Of a DNA stretch of 64,000 nucleotides, positions 30,244-38,565 are shown piece after piece. Positions within the stretch are counted from its first letter, which is position 1, and each line of letters begins with the position of its first letter. Origin of the DNA: Gallionellaceae bacterium (lineage in GTDB: Bacteria; Pseudomonadota; Gammaproteobacteria; Burkholderiales; Gallionellaceae); assembly GCA_030823955.1 (NCBI GenBank), contig JAVBYO010000007.1, positions 48,710 to 112,709 on the forward strand, read 5' to 3'. The notes below the pieces were generated by a model. It ran no database searches. It saw only the letters and a program-made list of their open reading frames with translations, and was not told the DNA's origin. A program made the translations under genes and the position numbers.

Positions 30244-30293
30244 GTTCAACATGTAGCAACGGCGCCCATTCATTAACTTGAATGGAGTGCTTT

Positions 30294-31703
30294 ATGTCTA
30301 ACAAAGACTACGTCATCGCCGACATCAACCTGGCCTCGTGGGGCCGTAAAGAAATCGCCATCGCCGAAACCGAAATGCCCGGCCTGATGGCTATCCGCGC
30401 AGAGTTCGCCAAGACACAACCGCTCAAAGGCGCGCGTATCACCGGCTCGCTGCACATGACCATCCAGACCGCCGTGCTGATCGAAACACTGAAAGCGCTT
30501 GGCGCTGAAGTGCGTTGGGCTTCGTGCAACATCTTCTCGACGCAGGATCATGCCGCGGCCGCCATCGCTGCCGGTGGCATACCCGTGTTTGCGGTCAAGG
30601 GCGAAACGCTGACCGAATACTGGGACTACACGCACCGTATCTTTGAATGGGCGGATGGTGGTCTGACCAACATGATCCTCGACGACGGTGGCGATGCAAC
30701 ATTGCTGCTGCATCTGGGCACACGTGCCGAACAAGATGCATCACTGATCTCCAAGCCGGGTTCGGAAGAAGAGACCTGTCTGTTCGCATCGATCAAAGCC
30801 AAGCTGGCACAAGACAAGACTTGGTACTCCAAGCGTCTCGCTGCCGTGAAGGGCGTGACCGAAGAGACCACTACCGGTGTGCACCGTCTGTACCAGATGC
30901 ACCAGCGCGGCGAACTCAAGTTCCCCGGCATCAACGTCAATGACTCAGTCACCAAGTCCAAGTTCGATAACCTGTACGGTTGCCGGGAATCGCTGGTGGA
31001 TGGCATCAAGCGCGCCACCGATGTGATGATCGCGGGCAAGATCGCGGTCATCGCCGGTTACGGCGATGTGGGTAAAGGTTCTGCGCAAGCCATGCGCGCG
31101 TTGTCCGCACAAGTGTGGGTCACCGAGATCGATCCGATCTGCGCATTGCAAGCGGCAATGGAAGGTTACCGTGTGGTTACCATGGAATATGCCGCCGACA
31201 AGGCCGACATCTTCGTCACCACCACCGGCAACTTCCATGTCATCACACATGACCACATGAAGGCGATGAAGAACAACGCCATCGTGTGCAACATCGGTCA
31301 CTTCGACAACGAAATCGACGTTGCTTCGCTGGAAAAATACCAGTGGGAAGAGATCAAGCCGCAAGTCGATCACGTCATTTTCCCTGACGGCAAGCGCATC
31401 ATCCTGCTGGCCAAGGGGCGTCTGGTGAACCTCGGTTGCGGTACGGGCCACCCGTCCTACGTGATGTCGTCTTCTTTTGCCAATCAGACCATCGCTCAGA
31501 TCGAGTTGTGGACCGAAGCCGTAAAGGGCAGCAACAAGTATCCAGTGGGCGTTTACACATTGCCCAAGCACCTGGACGAGAAGGTCGCACGTTTGCAACT
31601 GAAGACGCTGAATGCGCAGCTGTCCGAACTGACCGACCAGCAGGCAGCGTATATCAGCGTGCCGAAGGAAGGTCCGTACAAGGCTGACCACTACCGCTAC
31701 TAA
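30294..31703 (+). CDS. ahcY: Adenosylhomocysteinase
   Basis: NAD-dependent hydrolase that splits S-adenosylhomocysteine into homocysteine and adenosine, keeping SAM-dependent methylation going. The 469-residue protein begins [20 protein letters not shown], has [29 protein letters not shown], the NAD motif [13 protein letters not shown] near residue 259, and ends [10 protein letters not shown], the invariant Lys-Ala-Asp-His-Tyr-Arg-Tyr tail. The ATG at 30294 has GGAG at the right distance; an earlier ATG (30282) is in frame but lies on the ribosome site. The SAH riboswitch upstream should control it. Confidence 0.97.
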   Translation: MSNKDYVIADINLASWGRKEIAIAETEMPGLMAIRAEFAKTQPLKGARITGSLHMTIQTAVLIETLKALGAEVRWASCNIFSTQDHAAAAIAAGGIPVFAVKGETLTEYWDYTHRIFEWADGGLTNMILDDGGDATLLLHLGTRAEQDASLISKPGSEEETCLFASIKAKLAQDKTWYSKRLAAVKGVTEETTTGVHRLYQMHQRGELKFPGINVNDSVTKSKFDNLYGCRESLVDGIKRATDVMIAGKIAVIAGYGDVGKGSAQAMRALSAQVWVTEIDPICALQAAMEGYRVVTMEYAADKADIFVTTTGNFHVITHDHMKAMKNNAIVCNIGHFDNEIDVASLEKYQWEEIKPQVDHVIFPDGKRIILLAKGRLVNLGCGTGHPSYVMSSSFANQTIAQIELWTEAVKGSNKYPVGVYTLPKHLDEKVARLQLKTLNAQLSELTDQQAAYISVPKEGPYKADHYRY

Positions 31704-31755
31704 GAGACTCGTTGCCGGAAGCTTGCTCCGGCAGGGATGATCGAAGATGCACACA

Positions 31756-31777
31756 GGGGCGGGGATTTCCCCGCCCC
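31756..31777 (+). terminator. Strong GC hairpin after ahcY
   Basis: A 10-bp perfect stem GGGGCGGGGA / TCCCCGCCCC with a TT loop, 52 bp after the ahcY stop. A second small hairpin (GCCGGA / TCCGGC) lies just before it. The following T content is low (TCTTG), so it may attenuate or protect mRNA rather than fully terminate before the next gene. Confidence 0.55.
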
Positions 31778-31807
31778 TCTTGCCTTGAGAAGACCATTGA
31801 GAGAGCT

Positions 31808-32164
31808 ATGTATCTGCTGCTGATCTGGATACTGAATGCGCTGGCGCTGATCGCCGTCGCCAATTTCGTCCCCGGTATCCACGTGGACGGTTTTGCCTCG
31901 GCCCTGATCGCCGCGTTTTTCCTCGGTTTGGTCAATACACTCATTCGCCCGATCTTTCTGGTTCTTACCTTGCCGGTCACCGTATTGACGCTGGGGCTGT
32001 TTATCTTCGTCATCAACGGCCTGCTGTTCTGGTTCACGGGGTCGATCCTGAAAGGCTTCGTGGTCGATAGCTTCTGGCACGGAGTGTTTGGCGCCGTGTT
32101 GTACAGTATCTTCTCGTGGGCGCTTTCCGCAGCTGCTGCACAGATCATGAGGAAACAATCGTGA
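31808..32164 (+). CDS. Phage-holin-family (PF04020, YvlD-like) membrane protein
   Basis: A 118-residue membrane protein with four hydrophobic helices. The motif LGLVNTLIRPIFLVLTLPVT and the following TLGLFIFVINGLLFW match the PF04020 family (YvlD). Despite the family's database name, it is not part of a phage here. The frame opens at 31712, but the ATG at 31808 with GAGAG upstream is the natural start. Its stop overlaps the metF GTG start by 4 bp, so it is translationally coupled to metF; ahcY-this gene-metF is a recurring order in Betaproteobacteria. Function unknown. Confidence 0.85.
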   Translation: MYLLLIWILNALALIAVANFVPGIHVDGFASALIAAFFLGLVNTLIRPIFLVLTLPVTVLTLGLFIFVINGLLFWFTGSILKGFVVDSFWHGVFGAVLYSIFSWALSAAAAQIMRKQS

Positions 32165-32994
32165 ACAAACCACATATCAGTTTTGAATTCTTCCCTCCAC
32201 AGACGCCCGAAGGTGCGGAGAAATTGACTGCCGCCCGCAAACGGCTGGCAGCGCTCAAGCCGGAGTTCTTCTCCGTCACTTTCGGCGCCGGAGGTTCCAC
32301 GCAGGATCGCACGCTGGATACCATCAGGCACATTCATGCCGAGGGTTACCAGGCCGCACCGCACCTGTCCTGTGTCGGCTCCACCCGTGACAACATTGGT
32401 GCTTTGCTGCACACTTACAAAGACCTCGGCATCAAGCGCATCGTTGCACTGCGCGGCGATCTGCCGTCCGGTATGGCTAGCATCGGCGAGTTCCAATATG
32501 CCAATGAATTGGTGTCGTATATCCGCGCCGAGACGGGTGAACACTTCCATATCGAAGTGGCGGCTTATCCGGAGTTCCATCCGCAAGCCAATTCTGCGCG
32601 CGATGACTTGCTTAACTTCAAACGCAAAGTGGATGCGGGGGCGGATTCGGCCATCACGCAATATTTCTACAATGCCGATGCTTATTTCCGCTTCGTCGAA
32701 GAGATACGCAAGCTCGGCGTCACCATTCCAGTTGTGCCCGGCATCATGCCCATCGTGCGTTATTCACAACTCGCGCGTTTCTCCGACACCTGCGGTGCCG
32801 AGATCCCGCGCTGGATGCGCAAGACCATGGAAAGCTACGGTGACGATGTGGAATCGGTGCAGGCCTTCGGTTGTGATGTGGTCACCCGGATGTGCGAGAA
32901 GCTCATCGCCGGAGGCGCGCCGGGATTGCATTTCTACACCCTGAACCAGGCCAACGCCTCGTTGCAGATACTGGAACGTTTGGGTTACCGATAG
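32161..32994 (+). CDS. metF: 5,10-methylenetetrahydrofolate reductase
   Basis: FAD enzyme that reduces methylene-THF to methyl-THF, the methyl donor for homocysteine remethylation. The 277-residue protein begins with VNKPHISFEFFPPQTPEG (GTG start), has SVTFGAGGSTQDRT, HLSCVG, ALRGDLP, AAYPEFHP and ITQYFYNADAYFRF, the last two being folate-site landmarks. The GTG overlaps the membrane-protein stop (GTGA). It closes the methyl cycle with metK and ahcY from the same locus. Confidence 0.96.
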   Translation: MNKPHISFEFFPPQTPEGAEKLTAARKRLAALKPEFFSVTFGAGGSTQDRTLDTIRHIHAEGYQAAPHLSCVGSTRDNIGALLHTYKDLGIKRIVALRGDLPSGMASIGEFQYANELVSYIRAETGEHFHIEVAAYPEFHPQANSARDDLLNFKRKVDAGADSAITQYFYNADAYFRFVEEIRKLGVTIPVVPGIMPIVRYSQLARFSDTCGAEIPRWMRKTMESYGDDVESVQAFGCDVVTRMCEKLIAGGAPGLHFYTLNQANASLQILERLGYR

Positions 32995-32996
32995 CC

Positions 32997-34346
32997 ATGT
33001 CCCAGCCATTGCGCGCGCCGGAACTCCTGCTACCTGCCGGCACGCTGGATAAAATGCGCACCGCCTACGCCTTTGGCGCGGATGCGGTGTATGCCGGCCA
33101 GCCGCGTTATTCGCTGCGTGCGCGCAACAACGAGTTCAAGCTGGAAGAATTGCGTATTGGCATCCAGGAAGCGCACGCGCTGGGCAAGAAGCTGTTCGTC
33201 GCCAGCAATCTGATGCCGCACAACGCCAAGGTGAAGACCTACATGGCGGACATGCAGCCGGTGATAGCGATGCAACCCGACGCACTCATCATGGCCGACC
33301 CCGGCCTCATCGCCATGGTGCGCGAACGCTGGCCGGAGCAGGAGATACACCTCTCCGTGCAGGCCAATACGGTGAACTACGCTGCGGTGAAATTCTGGAA
33401 ATCGCTGGGTCTGTCGCGCGTGATCCTGTCGCGCGAACTGTCGTTGGACGAGATTGAGGAGATACGCCAGTTATGCCCCGACATCGAACTCGAAGTATTC
33501 ATCCACGGCGCGCTGTGCATCGCTTACTCCGGGCGCTGCCTGTTGTCCGGTTATTTCAACCACCGCGATGCGAACCAAGGCACCTGCACCAATTCCTGCC
33601 GCTGGGATTACAAAGTCGATAGCGCCATCGAAGACGGCACCGGCCACATCGAAAAGATCGACTTCGATTTCGACAAAGCCCTGAGCGAAAGCCCGCTGTC
33701 TGATTGCGGCTCGCAACCGCGTCATCCCGAAGCCGACAAGGTCTACGTCATCTCGCGCCAGGACCATCCCGGCGAACTGATGCCCGTGCTGGAAGACGAG
33801 CACGGCACCTACATCATGAACTCCAAAGACCTGCGCGCGGTGGAACACGTCGAGCGGCTGGTGAAGATCGGCGTCGATTCACTCAAGGTCGAAGGCCGCA
33901 CCAAATCCATCTACTACGTGGCACGCACCGCGCAGGTATACCGCCAGGCTATAGACGATGCCGTCAAAGGTCGCCCCTTCAATCTGGAGCTACTGGGCGC
34001 GCTGGATGCACTCGCCAACCGTGGTTACACCGACGGCTTCTACGAACGCCACCACACTCACGAGCAGCAGAACTACATGCGCGGCCACTCCGAAAGCTTC
34101 CGCCAGCAATATGTCGGCGACATCGTGGCCTGTGCCAACGGCATGGCGGAGATCGACGTGAAGAACAAATTCTCGGTCGGCGACAAGCTGGAGATCATTC
34201 ACCCTGCGGGCAATAGCATCATCGAATTGAAAGAGATGCGCGGTCTTAAAGGCGAAGCGCTCACCGTTGCACCGGGTAGCGGGCATCGTGTGTTGATACC
34301 GTTGCAGGGCGAGTTAGCCAGTGGGATGTTGGCAAGGTTTTTGTAA
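32997..34346 (+). CDS. trhP: U32-family tRNA hydroxylation protein TrhP (YegQ)
   Basis: Peptidase-U32-like protein of the YegQ/TrhP branch, which helps form 5-hydroxyuridine at the tRNA wobble position using prephenate. The 449-residue protein begins PELLLPAGTLDKMRTAYAFG, has FVASNLMPHN, HLSVQANTVNY, and the cysteine cluster in the FIHGALCIAYSGRCLLSGYF and GTCTNSCRWDY region. These cysteines probably hold an Fe-S cluster. The C-terminal domain (after about 360) is the YegQ-type extension. The frame opens earlier, but the ATG at 32997, two bases after metF, is the natural start. Confidence 0.9.
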   Translation: MSQPLRAPELLLPAGTLDKMRTAYAFGADAVYAGQPRYSLRARNNEFKLEELRIGIQEAHALGKKLFVASNLMPHNAKVKTYMADMQPVIAMQPDALIMADPGLIAMVRERWPEQEIHLSVQANTVNYAAVKFWKSLGLSRVILSRELSLDEIEEIRQLCPDIELEVFIHGALCIAYSGRCLLSGYFNHRDANQGTCTNSCRWDYKVDSAIEDGTGHIEKIDFDFDKALSESPLSDCGSQPRHPEADKVYVISRQDHPGELMPVLEDEHGTYIMNSKDLRAVEHVERLVKIGVDSLKVEGRTKSIYYVARTAQVYRQAIDDAVKGRPFNLELLGALDALANRGYTDGFYERHHTHEQQNYMRGHSESFRQQYVGDIVACANGMAEIDVKNKFSVGDKLEIIHPAGNSIIELKEMRGLKGEALTVAPGSGHRVLIPLQGELASGMLARFL

Positions 34347-34417
34347 GCGCATTAGAACTTCGGGGCATCCCGCTTGTCCACAGCTCCGTCTGCCCCATCA
34401 CAAATCAGGAGATCAAG

Positions 34418-34966
34418 ATGAATTGGAAAAACACCACTATCCGCTACGGCACGCTTTCCATCGGCATCCATTGGCTGATGCTGTTGCTGTTCATCGCCGT
34501 GTACGGCAGCATCGAGCTGCGTGTCTTGTACGAAAAAGGCAGTGACCCGCGCGAAGCACTCAAGGCATGGCACTTCATGTTGGGATTGCTGGTGTTTGGG
34601 CTGGTCTGGCTGCGTATCGCCGCACGTTTGTCCGGCCCCACCCCGAACATCCAGCCCGCGCCGGACAAAGTGCAACAGCTCTCCGCCAAACTGCTACATC
34701 TGGCACTGTATGCACTGATGGTCGGTATGCCGTTGACGGGTTGGCTGGTGCTCAGTGCATCCGGCAAAGTCATCCCATTCTTCGGACTGGAGCTGCCCGC
34801 GCTGATCGGTGAAAACAAAGACCTCGCCAAACAGATCAAGGAAGTGCATGAGTTCGTCGGTACCACTGGTTACTACCTGCTCGGCCTGCATGTGATCGCG
34901 GCTTTGTATCACCACTACATCAAACGTGATGACACGCTGACCAGAATGTTGCCCGAACGGAAATAA
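34418..34966 (+). CDS. Cytochrome b561
   Basis: A 182-residue inner-membrane b-type cytochrome with four transmembrane helices. The expected heme-ligand histidines are visible: His18 (GIHWLM) and His52 (KAWHFMLG) with His144 (VHEFVG) and His158 (LGLHVIAALYHH). The bacterial family (E. coli CybB) acts as a superoxide:ubiquinone oxidoreductase in the membrane; this specific role here is inference. A good ribosome site (CAGGAGATCAAG) precedes the ATG. It begins a short run of three closely spaced genes. Confidence 0.93.
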   Translation: MNWKNTTIRYGTLSIGIHWLMLLLFIAVYGSIELRVLYEKGSDPREALKAWHFMLGLLVFGLVWLRIAARLSGPTPNIQPAPDKVQQLSAKLLHLALYALMVGMPLTGWLVLSASGKVIPFFGLELPALIGENKDLAKQIKEVHEFVGTTGYYLLGLHVIAALYHHYIKRDDTLTRMLPERK

Positions 34967-34970
34967 TCTT

Positions 34971-35417
34971 ATGATTCTCTCCTCCCTCTCCCAATCTTCC
35001 CGCTACGCCGCTCTGCACCCGCTGTTTCAGCGTGCCTTCGATTACATCCGCGACACCGACTTGTTCGCTCTCGCACCGGGGCGTTACAACATTGTCGGCG
35101 ATGATCTGATCGCCATCGTGGAGCACGTGTCGGGACGGACGCGCGAGGCGGCGCGGCTGGAGGCGCACCGGCGTTACATCGATATTCAGTTGGTGTTGGA
35201 AGGTGACGAGCAGATGGGCTGGAAGCCGCTGGCGGATTGCCTCAATCCGGTGAGTGAGCACAGCGATGACCGGGATATCCGTTTCTTCCACGATGCTCCT
35301 GCATCATACGTGCCTGTGCCGCCGGATCACTTCTGCATCTTCTTCCCGGAGGATGCTCATGCGCCGCTGATCGGCGGCGGGCAGATACGCAAAGTGATCT
35401 TCAAGGTTGCAGTCTGA
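34971..35417 (+). CDS. YhcH/YjgK/YiaL family (DUF386) protein
   Basis: A 148-residue cytoplasmic protein of the cupin-like YhcH/YjgK/YiaL family. Landmarks are EAHRRYIDIQLVLEGDEQMGW and FCIFFPEDAHAPLIGGG, which contain the conserved acidic and histidine positions of the sugar/anion-binding pocket. Family members sit near sialic-acid or other sugar genes and may be anomerases, but no sugar operon is present here. It begins 4 bp after cytochrome b561. Confidence 0.85.
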   Translation: MILSSLSQSSRYAALHPLFQRAFDYIRDTDLFALAPGRYNIVGDDLIAIVEHVSGRTREAARLEAHRRYIDIQLVLEGDEQMGWKPLADCLNPVSEHSDDRDIRFFHDAPASYVPVPPDHFCIFFPEDAHAPLIGGGQIRKVIFKVAV

Positions 35418-35428
35418 CATTGCCCAAA

Positions 35429-35884
35429 ATGGATATTCGCATCGACTTCGCTTGTGTTGACGATCTGCCGCGACTCGCCGATCTGCTGGCCGAGTTGTTC
35501 ACGCTGGAGAGCGATTTTCGTCCCGAGCGGGACAAGCAGCTGCGCGCCCTGCGCAGCATACTCGACGACCCGGCGCTGGGGCGGCTGTTCGTGTTGCGTG
35601 TCGGCGGTGAAGTCGCGGGTATGGCCAACGCACTCATCACGGTGAGCACGGCGCAGGGTGGTCGGGTGCTGCTGCTGGAGGATGTGATCGTGAGCCGCGA
35701 GCATCGCGGCGGCGGACTGGGGAGGCGCCTGGTCGAACATGTGCTGGCCTGGGCAAACACGCAGGGCATGACCCGTGTCACCTTGTTGGCCGATAAGGAC
35801 AATGGCGCCGCACTGGATTTTTACCATAAACTGGGCTTTGAACCTTCGTACATGACGGTGTTGCGCAAGATGCTGACTCCCTGA
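35429..35884 (+). CDS. GNAT-family N-acetyltransferase
   Basis: A 151-residue acetyltransferase with the acetyl-CoA motif A signature VIVSREHRGGGLGRRLVEHVL near residues 86-106 and the late motif NGAALDFYHKLGFEPSY. The first part (IRIDFACVDDLPRLADLLAELF) is a typical GNAT strand-helix start. Substrate unknown. A TTG three codons upstream (35420) is also in frame; I use the ATG. It ends the cytochrome b561 gene group. Confidence 0.85.
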   Translation: MDIRIDFACVDDLPRLADLLAELFTLESDFRPERDKQLRALRSILDDPALGRLFVLRVGGEVAGMANALITVSTAQGGRVLLLEDVIVSREHRGGGLGRRLVEHVLAWANTQGMTRVTLLADKDNGAALDFYHKLGFEPSYMTVLRKMLTP

Positions 35885-35903
35885 TCCGGGAGTGACAAAA
35901 TCT

Positions 35904-35919
35904 TGTCGTAATTGCGACA
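35904..35919 (+). promoter_or_regulatory. NifA upstream activator site
   Basis: TGT, ten bases, ACA, inside the palindrome TTGTCG/CGACAA. This is the exact NifA binding consensus TGT-N10-ACA. It lies 73 bp upstream of the -24 element of the sigma54 promoter, a normal distance for an enhancer site. Confidence 0.8.
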
Positions 35920-35992
35920 AATTCACCGTTGTGGCGACCTCGCTCTGATCGGGAGCGCCGCCGTTGCGGCCTTTTGAGGCTATCCCGAAGAT

Positions 35993-36008
35993 TGGCACGG
36001 GGGTTGCT
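35993..36008 (+). promoter_or_regulatory. Sigma54 promoter of the LRV operon
   Basis: TGGCACG, four G, TTGCT: a perfect -24/-12 sigma54 promoter (TGGCACG-N4-TTGCW). The GG and GC dinucleotides are correctly spaced. With a start about 11 bp later, the LRV gene must begin at the ATG at 36057 and not earlier. Confidence 0.9.
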
Positions 36009-36056
36009 CATTCCCAGCACGGGATTATTGCGGAGCCGGGCTTGAAGGTCTTGAAC

Positions 36057-36818
36057 ATGTCGGAACGTCATACGGAAGCCTCGCCGTTGAGCGGGGTGGT
36101 GCTTGCCGATTGTTCGGTATGCCGACATCGGTCTTTATTGGCCTCGGGCCAGTGTGTGCCGGGTGATATTTGTGTGACAGCACAGAGCGGTCGGCAGATC
36201 GACCGTTTTTTGAAGCGCAATTCGCAATATGCGCAGGACTATCTGGCGGATGGCTTCTGGGAGCGGCGCGCCATCGCGGCGCGTTATGCACCGCTGGCCC
36301 TGATGCGCCAGATGCCGCGCGATGCCGACGAAGTGGTGCGGCGCGTGGTTGCGAGTCGCCTGCCGCTGGAGGAGCTGGGCGATTACCTGCATGATACGGA
36401 TCGCGAGGTGCGCATGACGGTGGCTGACCGCATCGCGCCGGAACAGTTGCATGTGCTGCTCGACGATGCGGATTACCTGGTGCGGCTACAGGTGGCAAAA
36501 CGTCTGCCGCACGGGCAGTTGCGGCGCATGGCGGGAGACGAGGATCGCGAGGTGCGCAAGGAAGTCGCGCGCCGACTGCCGCCCTTTGCGCTGGGATTGC
36601 TGGGGCAGGATGCGGATGCGGAAGTGAGGCGTATCGCTGCCGCGCGCATGTTGGAGGATGATGCGGCCAAGCTGCTGGCCGACAGCGATTGGCTCGTGCG
36701 CCTGGAAGCCGCGCAGCGCGCACCGCTCGAAGCTATCGCCGGAATGGTGGATGATGCGGAACCGGACGTGCGTGCCGTGGTACGGCAGCGTTTGAATGAA
36801 TTCTTACTGGGGGAATAA
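36057..36818 (+). CDS. LRV (leucine-rich variant) repeat protein with Fe-S domain
   Basis: A 253-residue protein. The N-terminus has four cysteines, Cys19, Cys22, Cys33 and Cys39 (CSVCRHRSLLASGQC then CVTAQSG), matching the LRV Fe4S4-cluster domain. From about residue 70 on come short helical repeats of about 24 residues (EVRMTVADRIAPEQLHVLL, DYLVRLQVAKRLPHGQLRRM and so on), the leucine-rich-variant solenoid. The founder of this family lies in the nif region of Azotobacter. Here a NifA site and a sigma54 promoter precede it, so nitrogen-fixation control is likely. The stop is directly followed by the next gene's ATG. Confidence 0.88.
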   Translation: MSERHTEASPLSGVVLADCSVCRHRSLLASGQCVPGDICVTAQSGRQIDRFLKRNSQYAQDYLADGFWERRAIAARYAPLALMRQMPRDADEVVRRVVASRLPLEELGDYLHDTDREVRMTVADRIAPEQLHVLLDDADYLVRLQVAKRLPHGQLRRMAGDEDREVRKEVARRLPPFALGLLGQDADAEVRRIAAARMLEDDAAKLLADSDWLVRLEAAQRAPLEAIAGMVDDAEPDVRAVVRQRLNEFLLGE

Positions 36819-37784
36819 ATGAGTATCTACACGCCTGACGAAGCAACGCTGCAGCAATTGGCCGGCCAGATCGCGGCGATTCCGCCGCGTCCCCACCACA
36901 GTGCATTGCTGGAGATCGCCAACCAGATCCGTCCCGGCTGCACTTTTCGTCACGCGCTGAACCGTGGCGGCTGGTACCGCCCCGGCGGTGTGATCGCAGC
37001 CGATGGGCGGCGTGTCGCCGACCTCTTGGAGGCCTGGGCAAAAGAAGAATTGAAAGACTGCGCCGACGATGTCGGCGAATTGGTCGAACGTTATGCCGAA
37101 AGCGGTCTGCTGGTGACTCGCCATACCGGGCGTACCCATTATTTTGTTGCCGCCTATGGCCCGGCTCCGGCGGATTTTTTGCAGCTCGAGGTGGAAGAGT
37201 TGCAGGAAGTGCTGGACCGGAAGCTGATCGATACGGACAGGCTACCGGAAGATATACAGGAACTCATGGACCCGGTCATTCCTTCGGAGCTGGAAGCCCA
37301 GCCCGTGGGGGCGCCGCGTTACCGTTTCCGCCGTCTGATCGATATGCGTCAGACCCTTGCCAGAACCGCCTCTGGCGGAAGTGGCAACGCCGGTTTGCCG
37401 CGCATGTTGTCCGACTGGTCGCACAGCAGCGCTTCGTCGCGCGGCCATTTCAGTGACCACTGGATCGCCGGTCTGCGCGAGCACCAGGATCGTTACCATA
37501 ACCCGGTCATCACCGCTTCGTTGATCTCGCGCCATGCTCGCGAACTCAAGCCCTTCCATTGGAATCTCGATGCGGGCGGAGTGGAGTTGTCGGCGCAGTT
37601 ACAGGCATTCGACCGCGCGGCCGGTTATCCCGCCGCCTGGTATTTTCATCTGATCGCCGGAACCATCACCCCGCCCAAGATCGCTTATGCCGTTGCGCGG
37701 GACTTGGACGCGGGGTTCAGCTATCTGCCGGATACCGAGGTGGCGCTCCTGCGGGCATGGGTGGTGGCACCGTACTCGGTCTGA
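36819..37784 (+). CDS. Uncharacterised protein co-transcribed with the LRV gene
   Basis: A 321-residue soluble protein with no signal peptide, membrane segment or nucleotide motif that I recognise. Residues 60-130 contain EAWAKEELKDCADDVGELVERYAESGLLVTR, which looks like a winged-helix-type helical stretch; the C-terminal third (YPAAWYFHLIAGTITPPKIAYAV) is the most distinctive part. It begins immediately after the LRV stop (TAAATG), so it must share the NifA/sigma54 promoter. A role in nitrogen fixation or its Fe-S demand is inferred from position only. Confidence 0.8.
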   Translation: MSIYTPDEATLQQLAGQIAAIPPRPHHSALLEIANQIRPGCTFRHALNRGGWYRPGGVIAADGRRVADLLEAWAKEELKDCADDVGELVERYAESGLLVTRHTGRTHYFVAAYGPAPADFLQLEVEELQEVLDRKLIDTDRLPEDIQELMDPVIPSELEAQPVGAPRYRFRRLIDMRQTLARTASGGSGNAGLPRMLSDWSHSSASSRGHFSDHWIAGLREHQDRYHNPVITASLISRHARELKPFHWNLDAGGVELSAQLQAFDRAAGYPAAWYFHLIAGTITPPKIAYAVARDLDAGFSYLPDTEVALLRAWVVAPYSV

Positions 37785-37796
37785 CGTTGACCTGAA

Positions 37797-38192
37797 TCAG
37801 CGGGGCTTCTGCTCTTCTTTGGTCGGGGATGGCTTGAGTTTGTCCAGTGAGTCGAGGAACAGTTGTTTGGCTTGGTTCAGATAACCGTCGCTGCAGGTCC
37901 CCTGATATTCCAGCCAGTGTATGGTGTTGCCGGTCAGCACGATGCTGCCGGAGATGATGGCGCTGCCCGTGGAAACTACTGCGGCGGTCGCCAATGCAGC
38001 CGCGAGACATTCCCCGTGATTACAGCCGTAGGTGATGTTGGACTGCATCTCTATCGTTTCGAGTGACATACTTTGCGTGAGAGTTTTGCAGCGGGTCTCT
38101 CCAGTCTCATGTTTGTCTACCACCGGAACATAGATGCAGGCCGACAGTAACAGGGCCAGCGATGCGACCGTGATTCTGCCGGAGGCGGTCAT
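37797..38192 (-). CDS. Putative lipoprotein of unknown function
   Basis: A 131-residue protein with a lipoprotein signal peptide (ITVASLALLLSAC, lipobox LSAC near residue 19). The mature part has a hydrophobic alanine/serine-rich stretch (CLAAALATAAVVSTGSAI) and several cysteines that could form disulfides. The frame opens at 38261, but the ATG at 38192 gives the clean signal. It is last in the minus-strand unit that starts with the Rieske oxygenase. I do not recognise a family. Confidence 0.7.
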   Translation of the reverse strand: MTASGRITVASLALLLSACIYVPVVDKHETGETRCKTLTQSMSLETIEMQSNITYGCNHGECLAAALATAAVVSTGSAIISGSIVLTGNTIHWLEYQGTCSDGYLNQAKQLFLDSLDKLKPSPTKEEQKPR

Positions 38193-38202
38193 CGCCGCAA
38201 GG

Positions 38203-38550
38203 TCAGCCCTGGATCCAGCGTTGTGCCTCGTCGTAATCCGCGAACGCGCGAATATCCGCATCCACGAACAGGCGTGACAGCCAAGCCTGCCAGGTGAGCC
38301 ACTGGTCGCTGGTGACTACGGCGATCTTGCTGAAGTCGTGCTGGTGTTCGCGGCTGAAGAACTTGATCTCTTCCCATGCCACATCCGCCGTGTAATCGAT
38401 CATGCCGCGCAGATCGAACAGCAGATCGATCGCGCCGGGTGTCTTCAGTTTATACAGTGCGTTCTCTTCGAACTGCTTGAAGTCGGCCAGAGTGAACTCG
38501 CCCATCACGGCGACATTGAGCAGATTATCGGTTTGCTGGAGGGTGATCAT
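38203..38550 (-). CDS. SpoIIAA-like (STAS-fold) protein
   Basis: A 115-residue protein of the SpoIIAA-like family (PF11964). GEFTLADFKQFEENAL, LLFDLRGMIDYTADVAWEEI and FSKIAVVTSDQW give the alternating strand/helix pattern of the STAS/CRAL-TRIO-like fold. In other bacteria such proteins are small cytosolic partners or lipid binders of unknown role; no anti-sigma factor is encoded nearby. It lies 15 bp after the EamA gene in the same direction. Confidence 0.8.
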   Translation of the reverse strand: MITLQQTDNLLNVAVMGEFTLADFKQFEENALYKLKTPGAIDLLFDLRGMIDYTADVAWEEIKFFSREHQHDFSKIAVVTSDQWLTWQAWLSRLFVDADIRAFADYDEAQRWIQG

Positions 38551-38565
38551 GTTCGAATTTCCTGT

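Noticed and set aside
31808..32164. Possible prophage remnant suggested by the family name phage holin
   Set aside because: PF04020 is a widespread chromosomal membrane family; no other phage gene is near.
34347..34417. Promoter for cytochrome b561
   Set aside because: No -10/-35 pair of acceptable quality was seen in the 71-bp gap.
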